Positions 52,606 through 62,321 of a DNA stretch of 64,000 nucleotides are shown one piece after another (within the stretch, counting starts at the first letter, position 1; every line of letters starts with the position of its first letter). The notes below the pieces were generated by a model that worked only from the letters and a program-made list of their open reading frames with translations, searched no databases and had not been told where the DNA came from. The DNA is from Mucilaginibacter saanensis (GTDB taxonomy: Bacteria; Bacteroidota; Bacteroidia; Sphingobacteriales; Sphingobacteriaceae). Made by a program: the position numbers and the translations under genes. The DNA is taken from the NCBI RefSeq assembly GCF_014200575.1, contig NZ_JACHBZ010000009.1, positions 120,242 to 184,241 on the forward strand, given 5' to 3'.

Positions 52606-54502
52606 TTAGCGTAACAGTATCGTTATCAGCTTCAACCACAGCCTGGTAAAAATCAACAAGATCCTGGTAGGTATCCTTATTATAGGTTCCGTCAAATACC
52701 TGCATGCGGCGCTTATAGATCAGTTGGTTGCCGTTTAAGGTTACCGTAGCCGAAAACTTTCCGAAAGGCTTATCTATTACCACATTGGTAGGTCTTAAGC
52801 TTACTTGGTAGCCCTGGGGCAGGGTGTAGGTAATATCGTCCTCATCGGTGTAGCCGCGATTAATATATACGTCAAGGCGCCGGTTACGTACTTCACGCGG
52901 AACGTGGCTCATCCTGTTGGCTGCATTCATCAAAAAGGTTAGCTTACCATCATTTGATGATCCATAATCACGGGCCAGCAGTTGTATGTTTTCGGTGGTT
53001 ACCGGGTGCACACTTTTATCTTGTTTAAATTCGGCTTTTTGAATGTCAAGGTTGTTAATGGCGTACTCTTTTTTCAGATCTTTTATTTGCTCTTTAGGAG
53101 CATCCTCTACCGCTTCTTCCCGGTTATCATACTGGGTGCCTTTAAATACAGTTTCCATAGTACCTGATAATTCACCTTCGTTATTTAAAACAAAAGAAGC
53201 TTTGCGCAGCTGCAGGTTATTTTGCGCAGTATATTTGGGAGTATGCAGCAGCTTGCCGCCTTCAGGGGTGCAGGCCAGCACCATGCGGTCGTCGGTAAAG
53301 CTGCTTAAAAAGCCGAACGGTATTTTTTGACTGGTACATTCAACAAAAGTGGTGTCGTTTTTGAACGGCAGGCATAAAATAACATGGTCAAACTGGTTCA
53401 TGCTTGCAAAATCATTTAGCGGACTTACCTTTTGGCTGCCTGCCTGCACAATGCAATAGTATGATTCAATGTTTACTGTTTTAAGCAGGGCCTGCGTATA
53501 ATTCACCAGGGCCTTACAATCGCCGTAGTTTTGCTGGTCAACATCACCCGCTAAAAAGGGCTGAAACCCGCCAATGCCAATTTGTATACTGATGTAATGC
53601 GTTTTGGCCTGCATGTATTCATATATCTTTTTGGCCTTCAATTTAGGGTCGGCTATGTTTGCGGTGAGCTCTTTCATGTGGGCGGCGGTAACATCAGTTA
53701 GCAGCAGGCGGCTGGCCAGCAGTTTGTCATATATCCATTTACCCATTTCTTTCCAGTTGGTAAATGAGCCGTTTATACCCTCATAACTAAACTTATCCGG
53801 CGCTATTTTAACGCAGCTTAAGTATTTGAGCTTATCGGGGCTATAAGGTTCATCTTTAATAGCCTTTAAATTACTTACCTGCCAGCTATATGTTTTATAG
53901 CCCTGTTTATCGGTACCTGTAGTTACTTTAACAGGCATGTTGATCTCTTTATACCTGATGTTAAAATCAGGCTTGCAGCTAAAGGTATAGGAGCTTTTTT
54001 CAACAGCAAGACCCGTAGTGGAATTAGGCTCCCAGTCTTCAAAATCAAGGGATTGTTTTGATTTTACCTCATATTCATAAAATATGGTGTAAGGATATGA
54101 GGTAACCGCAGGGTTGTAATGTTTTATCTTCACATCCTGGAACAGCGAAAATCCATCGCCCGCGTTTACATCCTCAAAGTTACTTTCAGAAAACTTTCCG
54201 GTTGGCTTACCCAACTGATCGTAAACAGTTCCCTTAATGCTTTTAATTATCCGGCTTTTGTTGTGCCAAACCACTATATGCGCAATATCATCGGCATTTT
54301 TGTTTAAAATGGTAATAGCTGTCTTAATGTGGTAAACGGTATTATCGTAATCCTTAACCTCAACGCTTACCTCCTTGTTACGCACAACGGCACTGGCATA
54401 GGGTAATAAATCTTTTGATATTAAGGACACATCATAATTGTCCTGTGCGCTGGCACTTACGTTGATAAGCAGTACTAAAAATAGAGTTATAAATACTTTC
54501 AT
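52592..54502 (-). CDS. DUF3857/transglutaminase-like exported protein
   Basis: The 636-residue product has a signal peptide (1-19, ASAQ). The DUF3857 domain is at about 50-200 (NTVYHIKTAITILNKNADDI), the transglutaminase-like core at about 265-390: NYGDCKALVNYTQALLKTVN with Cys, FDHVILCLPF with His and a FVECTSQ in place of the usual Asp. A DUF3858-like beta domain ends the protein. It overlaps the preceding gene by one base (TAATG), so translation is coupled. The function is unknown; the core could be a protease or transferase in the periplasm. Confidence 0.9.
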   Translation of the reverse strand: MKVFITLFLVLLINVSASAQDNYDVSLISKDLLPYASAVVRNKEVSVEVKDYDNTVYHIKTAITILNKNADDIAHIVVWHNKSRIIKSIKGTVYDQLGKPTGKFSESNFEDVNAGDGFSLFQDVKIKHYNPAVTSYPYTIFYEYEVKSKQSLDFEDWEPNSTTGLAVEKSSYTFSCKPDFNIRYKEINMPVKVTTGTDKQGYKTYSWQVSNLKAIKDEPYSPDKLKYLSCVKIAPDKFSYEGINGSFTNWKEMGKWIYDKLLASRLLLTDVTAAHMKELTANIADPKLKAKKIYEYMQAKTHYISIQIGIGGFQPFLAGDVDQQNYGDCKALVNYTQALLKTVNIESYYCIVQAGSQKVSPLNDFASMNQFDHVILCLPFKNDTTFVECTSQKIPFGFLSSFTDDRMVLACTPEGGKLLHTPKYTAQNNLQLRKASFVLNNEGELSGTMETVFKGTQYDNREEAVEDAPKEQIKDLKKEYAINNLDIQKAEFKQDKSVHPVTTENIQLLARDYGSSNDGKLTFLMNAANRMSHVPREVRNRRLDVYINRGYTDEDDITYTLPQGYQVSLRPTNVVIDKPFGKFSATVTLNGNQLIYKRRMQVFDGTYNKDTYQDLVDFYQAVVEADNDTVTLTKGN

Positions 54503-56475
54503 TATTTTTTCTTGAAAACCATATCTGTTTTTTCGGCAAGGATGATTTTGTTATACAGTTCCTTTAGATAAGGGTATTCTTCAGGGCTATAAATGGCCTT
54601 GTTAAACCTGGTGATATTTGAAAATGTAAAGGTATCATCCTGGGTTTCAAAGCTGGTGGCAAACATGCCGCCACTGTTGGGTATGGCAAATGCCACTACC
54701 TGCGGGTGCGTTTCAATAGCATATTTTGCAGGCAGGTGCATGGTAAGTATTAAGCGGCTGTCTGATGCCATACCTTTATCAACGGGATAATCACGTTCGG
54801 TAAGCTTGAATGGGTTGGTGGTTATCCTATCCCAGAAAAAGGGGTTAAACTCCAGGTGCTCACGGTTCATGTTGCTAAAGGCATCAATCTCTACCTCAAA
54901 TACTTCGCCCAAAGGCAGGTCAAGGCTATCCAGGTTGGTTATGTTTGATTTCAGGATCCTTAATTTGGGCAGTTTTGCGTCAAGATCCTCTACATATTCA
55001 TCAACCGAGTTAAACTTTTTAATGCTTTTGCGTTTCTGATAGGCCTCATACCCATTATAATAGTTGCTGATGGTGCCCTTTATTTTTCCGTTATCAAGCA
55101 GGGTAAGGTCAAGAGAACTGGTATTGCTTCTTTTTTGTATGGAGCTTAACTCAATCCAGTATGACGGCTTATCAAGACTTATAACCCGCCCCTTATCATT
55201 AAGACAGCTAAGCTGCAATAAACCAAATGACAGTAAAGGATCGGTAGCATCCAGTAAATAAGATTTACCGCCGATATTTGCCTTGGCCACTACGTAATTA
55301 AAATCACTCAATACCGGATAAAGGGTATTGATGTTACCATGTTCGCGGGTTGACAGCAATACAGCGTCGGTGTTGATGCCTGCGGCATTTAGCGCAGTAA
55401 TCAGGGAAAGGTTAATGTCGCCAACGCTGCCGGTGTGTGCATCCATGGCTTTTTTGATACCGTCATTACTGTTAATGCCTATATAATCATTCCATTTAAA
55501 CCATTTTTGCAGGTAAGCATAAATAGCTTTGGCTTTATCCATCTCATCGGTTTTACCAGCTATTATGGGTGCCATGCGCTCCTTCATCAAATCCTTCCGC
55601 TTAAGCTGCGAGCCAAATTCATCGGCTATTTTTAACTGCCGGTCAATATCTTTCCATTCCTTCGTTACCACAGTTCTGACACCGTTATAAGGATTGGTAA
55701 ATTCAACAAGCTCAAAGTATATGGCCGATTTAAAGTTTTTAGGTGAGGTCATGTAATCTTCTTCCACAAAGGCCGGAATATCTTTCAGGGCATATACAAT
55801 ATGGGAACAATCGCTTTTAGCTCCATGGGATGTAAAGCATTCTCGCTCCAGTTCTGAACTCGTTTTTGTTAGTTTTAAAGCACCGCGTAAGGATGCGTTA
55901 AATGTCCAGAAACCAGGAATGTGGACTTCATACTGCGAATAGATCTTAGGTATATCATCCTGAAACTCCCATCCCCTGAAACGATCCCAGTAAGGGGAAA
56001 CAAGCTTATACCTGAACTCCACCACACAACCGGGGCGTAGGCCAGGCATGGCAAACTTTACCGTGCTGCCATATTTATAGTCTTTAACCTTAAATATTTT
56101 TTTAGGGTCAAGATCTATTTTTTGAATCATACCATCATCGTCCTTATAATAGGTGGTGCCGGTAACGTCTGTAACTTCCTCCCCGTCGTTATCGCCGTTG
56201 TGTATTGGTATCTCAATAGTACCGCTGGTTAAGCCTTTATTGTCAAATATTTTTATTTTGGCGTGGTAATCATAAGTAAGCCTGATATGGTCGTCGTTGG
56301 TTACATCAATCTTTGAATTGCCAAACTCGTTTATAAATACGGCGTGGGCCGCAGTATCCTTATCATATTTTTGCATATTCAACTCGCCTATCTCGAAACC
56401 CTGTGTAAAGTCCTGTGCAACGGCAAGGTGTTGAATACCAATAGCTATAAATGTGATAAGTAATATTTTTCTCAT
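54502..56475 (-). CDS. DUF3857 protein with degenerate transglutaminase core
   Basis: This 657-residue product has a signal peptide (1-20, HLAVAQ) and the same domain order as its downstream neighbour: DUF3857 (about 50-215, GTIEIPIHNGDNDGEEVTDV), then a transglutaminase-like region (about 300-410) and a beta domain. In the core the expected Cys is replaced by Val (GSVGDINLSLITALNAAGIN) and the His by Asn (SDFNYVVAKANI), while the Asp remains (YLLDATDPLLSF). It is therefore probably catalytically inactive and may serve as a partner of the other protein. Its stop overlaps the next start by one base. Confidence 0.9.
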   Translation of the reverse strand: MRKILLITFIAIGIQHLAVAQDFTQGFEIGELNMQKYDKDTAAHAVFINEFGNSKIDVTNDDHIRLTYDYHAKIKIFDNKGLTSGTIEIPIHNGDNDGEEVTDVTGTTYYKDDDGMIQKIDLDPKKIFKVKDYKYGSTVKFAMPGLRPGCVVEFRYKLVSPYWDRFRGWEFQDDIPKIYSQYEVHIPGFWTFNASLRGALKLTKTSSELERECFTSHGAKSDCSHIVYALKDIPAFVEEDYMTSPKNFKSAIYFELVEFTNPYNGVRTVVTKEWKDIDRQLKIADEFGSQLKRKDLMKERMAPIIAGKTDEMDKAKAIYAYLQKWFKWNDYIGINSNDGIKKAMDAHTGSVGDINLSLITALNAAGINTDAVLLSTREHGNINTLYPVLSDFNYVVAKANIGGKSYLLDATDPLLSFGLLQLSCLNDKGRVISLDKPSYWIELSSIQKRSNTSSLDLTLLDNGKIKGTISNYYNGYEAYQKRKSIKKFNSVDEYVEDLDAKLPKLRILKSNITNLDSLDLPLGEVFEVEIDAFSNMNREHLEFNPFFWDRITTNPFKLTERDYPVDKGMASDSRLILTMHLPAKYAIETHPQVVAFAIPNSGGMFATSFETQDDTFTFSNITRFNKAIYSPEEYPYLKELYNKIILAEKTDMVFKKK

Positions 56476-56610
56476 GAAATATTGTAATAAATTAGGGTGG
56501 CATTAAATTAAATATAAAACCGTTATATTATTTAAATTAAAAAATTTATTCTGCTGATTCTTTTTAGGACATTTGCAACCTTTGTACTATCTACTATTGA
56601 TACTTTTAAA

Positions 56611-57642
56611 ATGAAATTAAATTTAAAACGCCCGCTGGCTTTTTTCGACCTTGAAACCACCGGTACCAATATAGGTGCCGACCGTATAGTTGAAATATCT
56701 GTTATTAAACTACATCCTGATGGCAGTGAGGAAGTAAAAACCTGGCGCGTTAATCCTGGTATGCCTATTCCGCTTGAATCATCACTGGTGCATGGCATTT
56801 ATGATGAACATATTAAGGATGAACAGCTGTTTAAAGCCCTGGCGCAGGACGTTGCTGATTTTATAGGTGTAAGCGACCTGGCTGGCTACAACTCCAACAA
56901 GTTTGATATCCCGATGCTGATGGAAGAGTTTTTACGCGCCGGTGTATTATTTAATCTTGATGAACGTCATTTTGTTGATGTACAAAATATATTTCATCAG
57001 ATGGAGCAGCGTACATTAAAGGCTGCTTACCAGTTTTATTGCGATAAAAAAATAGTGAATGCCCACTCTGCAGAGGCTGATACGCGTGCTACCATGGAGG
57101 TTTTACTGGCACAGATCGAGCGTTATGAAAATATGGAGTGGGAGGATAAGAAAGGTAATATTACGGTACCTGTTGTGGGCGATGTAGAAGCGTTGCACAA
57201 GTTTACCAACCTAAGCAAACCGGTTGATTTTGCTGGCCGTATGGTGTATAACGAGCAGGGCGAAGAGCTGATTAATTTTGGTAAACACAAGGGCAAACGT
57301 GTAGAAGATGTATTTAATGTGGAGCCAAGCTATTATTCATGGATGATGCAGGGCGATTTTCCGCTTTATACCAAACGCAAGCTGGAAGAGATATACCAGC
57401 GTTGGAATGGTAAAAAGGCTGCTGAGCGCCAGGCTAAAGCTGCTGCCCAACCTAAACCTGCCGAACAGCAGGCCCCAAAGCCGGAGGCGCCTAAAGCCGA
57501 TTATCCTAAGAAGGAGTTTCACAAGCCAGATCATACTAAAACACAATATCCGCCAAAGCCTTTTAAAAAGAAGGATGAACCCGCGAAACCCGTTAACGAG
57601 GATATGCTGCAGCAATTGGCTTTGAAGTTTAAAAAAGGATAA
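56611..57642 (+). CDS. DEDDh 3'-5' exonuclease with DUF3820 domain
   Basis: The 343-residue protein begins with an epsilon-like exonuclease domain (1-175): FFDLETTGTNIGADRIVEIS with Asp-x-Glu, YNSNKFDIPMLMEEFLRAG with the second Asp, and HSAEADTRATMEVLLAQIE with the His and last Asp. A DUF3820 segment follows (about 215-265, LINFGKHKGKRVEDVFNVEP), and the last 80 residues are Lys/Pro/Gln-rich and disordered. The exonuclease is the kind associated with DNA polymerase III proofreading. It stands alone and ends in a strong terminator. Confidence 0.93.
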   Translation: MKLNLKRPLAFFDLETTGTNIGADRIVEISVIKLHPDGSEEVKTWRVNPGMPIPLESSLVHGIYDEHIKDEQLFKALAQDVADFIGVSDLAGYNSNKFDIPMLMEEFLRAGVLFNLDERHFVDVQNIFHQMEQRTLKAAYQFYCDKKIVNAHSAEADTRATMEVLLAQIERYENMEWEDKKGNITVPVVGDVEALHKFTNLSKPVDFAGRMVYNEQGEELINFGKHKGKRVEDVFNVEPSYYSWMMQGDFPLYTKRKLEEIYQRWNGKKAAERQAKAAAQPKPAEQQAPKPEAPKADYPKKEFHKPDHTKTQYPPKPFKKKDEPAKPVNEDMLQQLALKFKKG

Positions 57643-57680
57643 GCTGTCTGAATCAGGATTTACAGCATTACAAAATATTG

Positions 57681-57718
57681 AAGGCCCATACCAGTTAACT
57701 GGTGTGGGCCTTTTTTTG
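57681..57718 (+). terminator. Intrinsic terminator of the exonuclease gene
   Basis: AAGGCCCATACCAGTTA pairs with TAACTGGTGTGGGCCTT, one wobble, and is followed by TTTTTTTG, 38 bp after the stop codon. Confidence 0.92.
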
Positions 57719-57745
57719 CTGAGCTCAGTTTATTATATTTTCAGA

Positions 57746-58684
57746 CTAACCTTTATTGCTTAAAAAGTCAATATTTCGTTTCAGGCCGGTAAATTTGGTA
57801 CGTTTTACAGCGGAGTTTTTAAATACTTTTTGAAATACATCCTGCGTAATTTCCTGCCAGTCATTAACTTTCAGTTCAAGTAATTCAGGGTGTGGATCAA
57901 ACGAAGGCTCGGTATTCAGTACCGAAAAGCGGTTCCAGGGGCAAACATCCTGGCAAACGTCGCAGCCAAACATCCAGTTGTCCATTTTACCTTTAAACTC
58001 GGCGGGTATCTCGTTCTTAAGTTCAATGGTAAGGTATGAGATGCAGCGGCTGCCGTCAACCACATAGGGGCCAACTATGGCATCCGTAGGGCAGGCATCA
58101 ATACAATTGGTGCAGGTGCCGCAATGATCGGCTGTGGGGGCTATATCATACTCCAGCTCCAAATCAATAATTAGCTCGGCAATAAAAAAGAAGGAGCCTG
58201 CTTTTTTATTGAGCAAATTGGAGTTTTTACCTATCCAGCCCATACCTGCCTTTTTGGCCCAGGCTTTATCCAAAACAGGTGCAGAGTCAACAAATACGCG
58301 CCCGCCAACTTCGCCTATTTTTTCATTGATGATTTGTAAGAGCAGTCTTAGTTTATCTTTTATAACGGTATGGTAATCCATCCCATACGCATATTTTGAT
58401 ATTTTGGGAGCAAGCGGGTCTTGTTGCTTATGGTCGGTAAAGTAATTAATGCCTAATGAAATAACCGATTTTGCGCCATCAACCAGCAGGCGCGGGTCAA
58501 GGCGTTTATCAAAGTGGTTTTCCATGTACTGCATTTCGCCATGCATGTTTTTTTTTAGCCAGGCTTCCAGTCGTGGGGCTTCCTCTTCTAAAAAATCAGC
58601 CTTTGAAATTCCGCAAAATAAAAAGCCAAGTTTTTGTGCTTCGCTTTTTATTAACTGGCTGTATGTAGTGCGGTTTTGCAGCAT
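57746..58684 (-). CDS. queG: Epoxyqueuosine reductase QueG
   Basis: The 312-residue protein catalyses the last step of queuosine tRNA modification with cobalamin and iron-sulfur clusters. The N-terminal half has the cobalamin-linked [20 protein letters not shown] and [13 protein letters not shown]. Two [4Fe-4S] sites are visible ([16 protein letters not shown] and [11 protein letters not shown]). No HEAT-repeat tail is present, as in the shorter Bacteroidota form. The ATG lies only five bases after a perfect -7 box (TATCTTTG), so the transcript may be leaderless. Confidence 0.96.
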   Translation of the reverse strand: MLQNRTTYSQLIKSEAQKLGFLFCGISKADFLEEEAPRLEAWLKKNMHGEMQYMENHFDKRLDPRLLVDGAKSVISLGINYFTDHKQQDPLAPKISKYAYGMDYHTVIKDKLRLLLQIINEKIGEVGGRVFVDSAPVLDKAWAKKAGMGWIGKNSNLLNKKAGSFFFIAELIIDLELEYDIAPTADHCGTCTNCIDACPTDAIVGPYVVDGSRCISYLTIELKNEIPAEFKGKMDNWMFGCDVCQDVCPWNRFSVLNTEPSFDPHPELLELKVNDWQEITQDVFQKVFKNSAVKRTKFTGLKRNIDFLSNKG

Positions 58685-58689
58685 TTGTG

Positions 58690-58718
58690 CAAAGATACTA
58701 CAAAATAGAATTGGTCAA
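58690..58718 (-). promoter_or_regulatory. Promoter of queG
   Basis: On the minus strand TTG (58718-58716), an 18-bp spacer and TATCTTTG (58697-58690) match the Bacteroidota consensus TTG-N17-23-TAnnTTTG. The start codon follows five bases later. Confidence 0.7.
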
Positions 58719-58837
58719 GTTGGGCTACTCAGAAGCTAACTACAAATTTTACACTACTAATGGCTATATTTTGGGTCGAAAATTTAGTTTTATTAATTAA
58801 TGGTGTAGTTTTTGTAACTATAGATAAAAATGAAGCT

Positions 58838-59203
58838 ATGCTTGAACACATGAATTATTTGCCTGCGCATGTGTTGGGGATACACGCAGTTGGCCATGTA
58901 ACTAATGCCGACTATGAAAAGGCGCTGATGCCCTTGCTTGATGAAAAGGTAAAGCAAAATGGGCGCATTAACTTTTTGTTGGTTTTAGAAACCGATATAC
59001 AAAATTTTACAGCAGGGGCATGGTGTGGCAACGTGGAAATTGGTTTAAGGTACTTTTTAAAATGGAATAAACTGGCCATTGTAACCGACCAAAAAGGGGT
59101 GAGGGAGTTTAGCCACCTGTTTAAATATATTCTTCCGGGTAAGTATAAAGGTTACCCTTTAGAGGAGCTTGACGAGGCTGTAAAATGGATAGCCGAGAAA
59201 TAA
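58838..59203 (+). CDS. SpoIIAA-like STAS-domain protein
   Basis: The ATG at 58838 (MLEHMNYLPAHVLGIHAVGH) is preferred; 26 more codons upstream read as hydrophobic noise. The 121-residue protein has the SpoIIAA-like/DUF3478 fold: THVTNADYEKALMPLLDEKV in part, INFLLVLETDIQNFTAGAWC, IGLRYFLKWNKLAIVTDQKG and EELDEAVKWIAEK. Such proteins are thought to bind lipids or nucleotides. It is divergent from queG. Confidence 0.88.
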   Translation: MLEHMNYLPAHVLGIHAVGHVTNADYEKALMPLLDEKVKQNGRINFLLVLETDIQNFTAGAWCGNVEIGLRYFLKWNKLAIVTDQKGVREFSHLFKYILPGKYKGYPLEELDEAVKWIAEK

Positions 59204-59215
59204 TAGAAAGTGTTT

Positions 59216-60052
59216 TTAAAAATCACGTTTGATGTTACCCATCAAATTCTTGGAGTTCCAGTGACCGCTGTCAATGATCCTTCTGATAGTCATCAACGGG
59301 TCTTTATCATACCGTTTGGTGGATAGCTGAAAAGCAGCTTTGAAATCTCTTTTGTGCAGTTCGGGTAATCCTTCTACGTTCCATAAACCAAAAGGATAGG
59401 CAAAATATTTAACAGGCTTACCCGTAATTTCTTCCAGTTTTTTTGTTGGTTTATCCAGTTGAATTTCCCAATCCTTGCCGCTGAGTTTGGTGAATTGCTG
59501 GTGATCCCAGGTATGACTGCCAATAACGTTTCCTTCGTCAGATAGTTGTTTGATCTGCGCCTTACTCATATACTTTGGCCTGCCTATTGATACCGTCATG
59601 ATAAAATAAAGCCCTTTAAAACCATATTTTTTTAACTCTGGCGCTGCAATAGTAAATTGATCAAGATCGGTATCATCAAACGTAAACATAATGGGTTTAC
59701 CGGGCAACGGAGTACCGGCTGTAAGATAGTCATACAACTGATCGGGCAGTATGCTGTGGTAACCGCTATCGGCCAGCATTTTAATGTGCTCTTTAAACGC
59801 TGCTATTTGTACAATATCGTCTTTGGCGCTTTTTGAATCGTTGGCGCGCCAGTTGCGTATCTGGTGATAGCACAACACAGGTACCTGTTTGCGCTTCATG
59901 ATAGCCACTATATCAATTTGCTTATCGCGGATAACTGTGGGCTTAGCAGTGGTTTTTGAAATAGTAGCCGCTTTATCTTGGGGATTTGATTTGCAGGCAA
60001 TTACAGCCGAAACAATAAGTAACAAAAGCGGCAGCCTTAGCAGAGGAACCAT
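59216..60052 (-). CDS. Lipoprotein polysaccharide deacetylase (tandem copy 1)
   Basis: The ATG at 60052 is used; a GTG one codon earlier is possible. The 278-residue product has a lipoprotein signal ending SAVIAC. The NodB domain begins with QVPVLCYHQIRNWRAND, then TFDDTDLDQF with catalytic Asp-Asp, GSHTWDHQQF with the metal-binding H-x3-H and KPVKYFAYPFGLWNVEG. It should remove acetyl groups from an amino-sugar polymer. It is the second of two paralogues in tandem and lacks an insertion present in the other. Confidence 0.92.
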   Translation of the reverse strand: MVPLLRLPLLLLIVSAVIACKSNPQDKAATISKTTAKPTVIRDKQIDIVAIMKRKQVPVLCYHQIRNWRANDSKSAKDDIVQIAAFKEHIKMLADSGYHSILPDQLYDYLTAGTPLPGKPIMFTFDDTDLDQFTIAAPELKKYGFKGLYFIMTVSIGRPKYMSKAQIKQLSDEGNVIGSHTWDHQQFTKLSGKDWEIQLDKPTKKLEEITGKPVKYFAYPFGLWNVEGLPELHKRDFKAAFQLSTKRYDKDPLMTIRRIIDSGHWNSKNLMGNIKRDF

Positions 60053-60112
60053 CACAATCGGTATAAATTGATGCGGACTTGAATATGTTATTTTATAAAA
60101 CTATTATTTAAT

Positions 60113-60143
60113 AAATATGCCCTGCATTATGCAGGGCATATTT
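60113..60143 (-). terminator. Perfect hairpin between the tandem deacetylases
   Basis: AAATATGCCCTGCAT (60113-60127) and ATGCAGGGCATATTT (60129-60143) are exact complements around one base, starting three bases after the upstream gene's stop. A moderately T-rich tail follows on the minus strand. Confidence 0.8.
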
Positions 60144-60145
60144 AC

Positions 60146-61015
60146 TTAGAAGCTGTTTTTTACGCTTTTACCGAAGGTTTGTGTGCTCCAGTAGCCGCTG
60201 TCCAATATTCTCCTAACTGTCATCAACGGATAATCAGGATCACGTTTGTCAGCTAACTGAAAAGCTATTTTGAACCCCTTTTTCTGAAGTTCAGGCAAAA
60301 CAGGTTTTTTCCAGATCCCGAACGGATAAGCAAAATAATCTATTTTTTTACCGGTAATTTCTTCCAGTTTTTTTGTTGGTTTGTCTATCTGGGTAACCCA
60401 GTCATCAACAGGTCTGGTAGTTATTTTACCGTTTTTTCCTATTATTTTCAATTCGGAATTGTGTGAGTATTTGTCAACCCGGTGATGATCCCAGGTATGG
60501 CTTGCAATCACATTACCCTCATCTGATAGTTTTTTAACCATGTCAGTGGTCATATAATGCGGACGGCCCAATGATACGGTCATTACAAAATAAACAGCCT
60601 TAAAACCATACTTTTTCAGCGTAGGGTTGGCTATCGTAAACTGATCAAGATCGGTGTCATCAAACGTAAGCATGATGGGTTTTTTAGGCAATGGTGCACC
60701 GGTTGTAAGATAAGCGTACAACTGATCAGGCAGTATGGTATGGTAACCGCTATCGGCCAGCATTTTGATGTGCTCTTTAAACGCGGCTATTTGTATAATA
60801 TAATCTTTAGCATTTTTTGAATCGGTTGATTTCCAATCACGTATCTGGTGATAACAAACAACAGGAACTTGCTTGCGGGCCATAATGGCTGCGTTATCTG
60901 CGGTTTTAGCAGCCGGTGTTGCAGCGGCTGTTGTAGTTTTATCAGAAGGTTTAGCCTGGCATGACATGGTGCCCAATGCGCAAACGGCTAACCATACAAA
61001 AGTATGTTTAAACAT
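60146..61015 (-). CDS. Lipoprotein polysaccharide deacetylase (tandem copy 2)
   Basis: The 289-residue product has a lipoprotein signal ending LGTMSC and a Thr/Ala-rich linker. The NodB domain parallels the neighbour: QVPVVCYHQIRDWKSTD, LTFDDTDLDQF, ASHTWDHHRV and KIDYFAYPFGIWKKPVL. After the H-x3-H it carries about 20 extra residues (SHNSELKIIGKNGKITTRPV), a basic loop absent from the other copy. The two genes are clearly a duplication and are separated by 93 bp with a hairpin between them. Confidence 0.92.
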   Translation of the reverse strand: MFKHTFVWLAVCALGTMSCQAKPSDKTTTAAATPAAKTADNAAIMARKQVPVVCYHQIRDWKSTDSKNAKDYIIQIAAFKEHIKMLADSGYHTILPDQLYAYLTTGAPLPKKPIMLTFDDTDLDQFTIANPTLKKYGFKAVYFVMTVSLGRPHYMTTDMVKKLSDEGNVIASHTWDHHRVDKYSHNSELKIIGKNGKITTRPVDDWVTQIDKPTKKLEEITGKKIDYFAYPFGIWKKPVLPELQKKGFKIAFQLADKRDPDYPLMTVRRILDSGYWSTQTFGKSVKNSF

Positions 61016-61114
61016 AGTATAATGACAATTATTTAATTAATTCAACAACGGCGAAATTAATAATATATATATGCAAGCAGCATAAATGTTTATAAATAAA
61101 TATTAATTGTAACC

Positions 61115-62287
61115 TTACAAAACTATCCTTTTACCCTCCTTAATTGACCGTTTAGCGGCATCCAATATCTGCATTACAATCATGTTATATTTTAACGACG
61201 AACGGTCATTGCGTGACTTGAGCGGGTTTTTAAGCGCTGCTGTAAAATAAGGCACCGGGGCATCAGCAGGTGATATTAATGCAGGTGCTTTAAAACTCCT
61301 TACGGTGTTGTTCAGTTTTATTTCCAGGCTGTCCTTATCAAAAGTGTGTATGTAGCCCTTTGCGCCAAATATCTCCATGTCCTTGATCCCGAAAGGCCAG
61401 TTCCATGAAGCTTCAATCATGCCTGTGGCATTAGGGTATTCTACAATAATGGTAGCGTCGTCCTCAACCTTTGGATATACGGATGGTTTATAATGTCTGG
61501 CTATGGCGGTTACCGCAATTGGCCTTTGGCCCTGCATTAACCAGGTCATCATATCGGCACCATAGCATCCAAAATCATTTAATGCGCCTGCACCGTTAAG
61601 TTCCGGATCAGTTAACCAGCTTAAAAAATCCTCGCTGCAGCCAATTTCACGCGGGCCCTGGTGGCCATCATGAAATACCATTTTGCGTATGGTACCAATG
61701 CTATCTGCCCTCACGGTATTATAAGCGTTTTGTACAGAAGCGTACCAGGTGGTTTCATAATTGGTTAACAGTTTAATATAATATTTAAGCGCCAGAAACT
61801 CCATCCTTTTGGCTTGGTCAAGTGTGGCGGCCAACGGCTTTTCAACCATTACCGATATACCCATAGGGGCACAGGTTTCAACAATATCGATGTGCTTGGC
61901 AACGGCGTTATAACCCAATACAATGATGGGTTTACGCTTAATGCACATCGTTTTCAGATCCTCAAAAAAAAGCGAATCGGGCAGGTTATACAGCTTGCCA
62001 AACTTTTGCCATAGTTTTTTATCGGGCTCGGCAATACCTACAATGTTTACGTTACCCTGGCGGTATTCGTTTAAAATAAGGTGGATATGATCATGATTTA
62101 AACCGGCAATGCCCACTTTGGTTCCTGTGGCAATTCTGCGGGCCGCAAGTGAGTCGGCCTTTATTTTTGCTAATGAATCCGGAACTGTTTGTGCACTGGC
62201 ATTGGTTATGCACAATGCCATAAATAAGGCGAGAGCTAAAAGCATTTTGCTGCCATTTGCAATACCTTCTCTAAATCTTGTTTTCAT
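61115..62287 (-). CDS. Exported Gfo/Idh/MocA-family oxidoreductase
   Basis: The 390-residue product has a signal peptide (about 1-32, TNASAQ). The NAD(P)-binding half begins at about 53 (TKVGIAGLNHDHIHLILNEY) with the family E-K-P motif in SVMVEKPLAATLDQAKRMEF. The C-terminal substrate domain includes LNGAGALNDFGCYGADMMTW and IIVEYPNATGMIEASWNWPF. Periplasmic members of this family in Bacteroidota use tightly bound NAD on sugars. The substrate is unknown. Confidence 0.93.
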   Translation of the reverse strand: MKTRFREGIANGSKMLLALALFMALCITNASAQTVPDSLAKIKADSLAARRIATGTKVGIAGLNHDHIHLILNEYRQGNVNIVGIAEPDKKLWQKFGKLYNLPDSLFFEDLKTMCIKRKPIIVLGYNAVAKHIDIVETCAPMGISVMVEKPLAATLDQAKRMEFLALKYYIKLLTNYETTWYASVQNAYNTVRADSIGTIRKMVFHDGHQGPREIGCSEDFLSWLTDPELNGAGALNDFGCYGADMMTWLMQGQRPIAVTAIARHYKPSVYPKVEDDATIIVEYPNATGMIEASWNWPFGIKDMEIFGAKGYIHTFDKDSLEIKLNNTVRSFKAPALISPADAPVPYFTAALKNPLKSRNDRSSLKYNMIVMQILDAAKRSIKEGKRIVL

Positions 62288-62321
62288 GTTTGGTTAGTAT
62301 GGTGGTGTTTAATTGGTTTTG

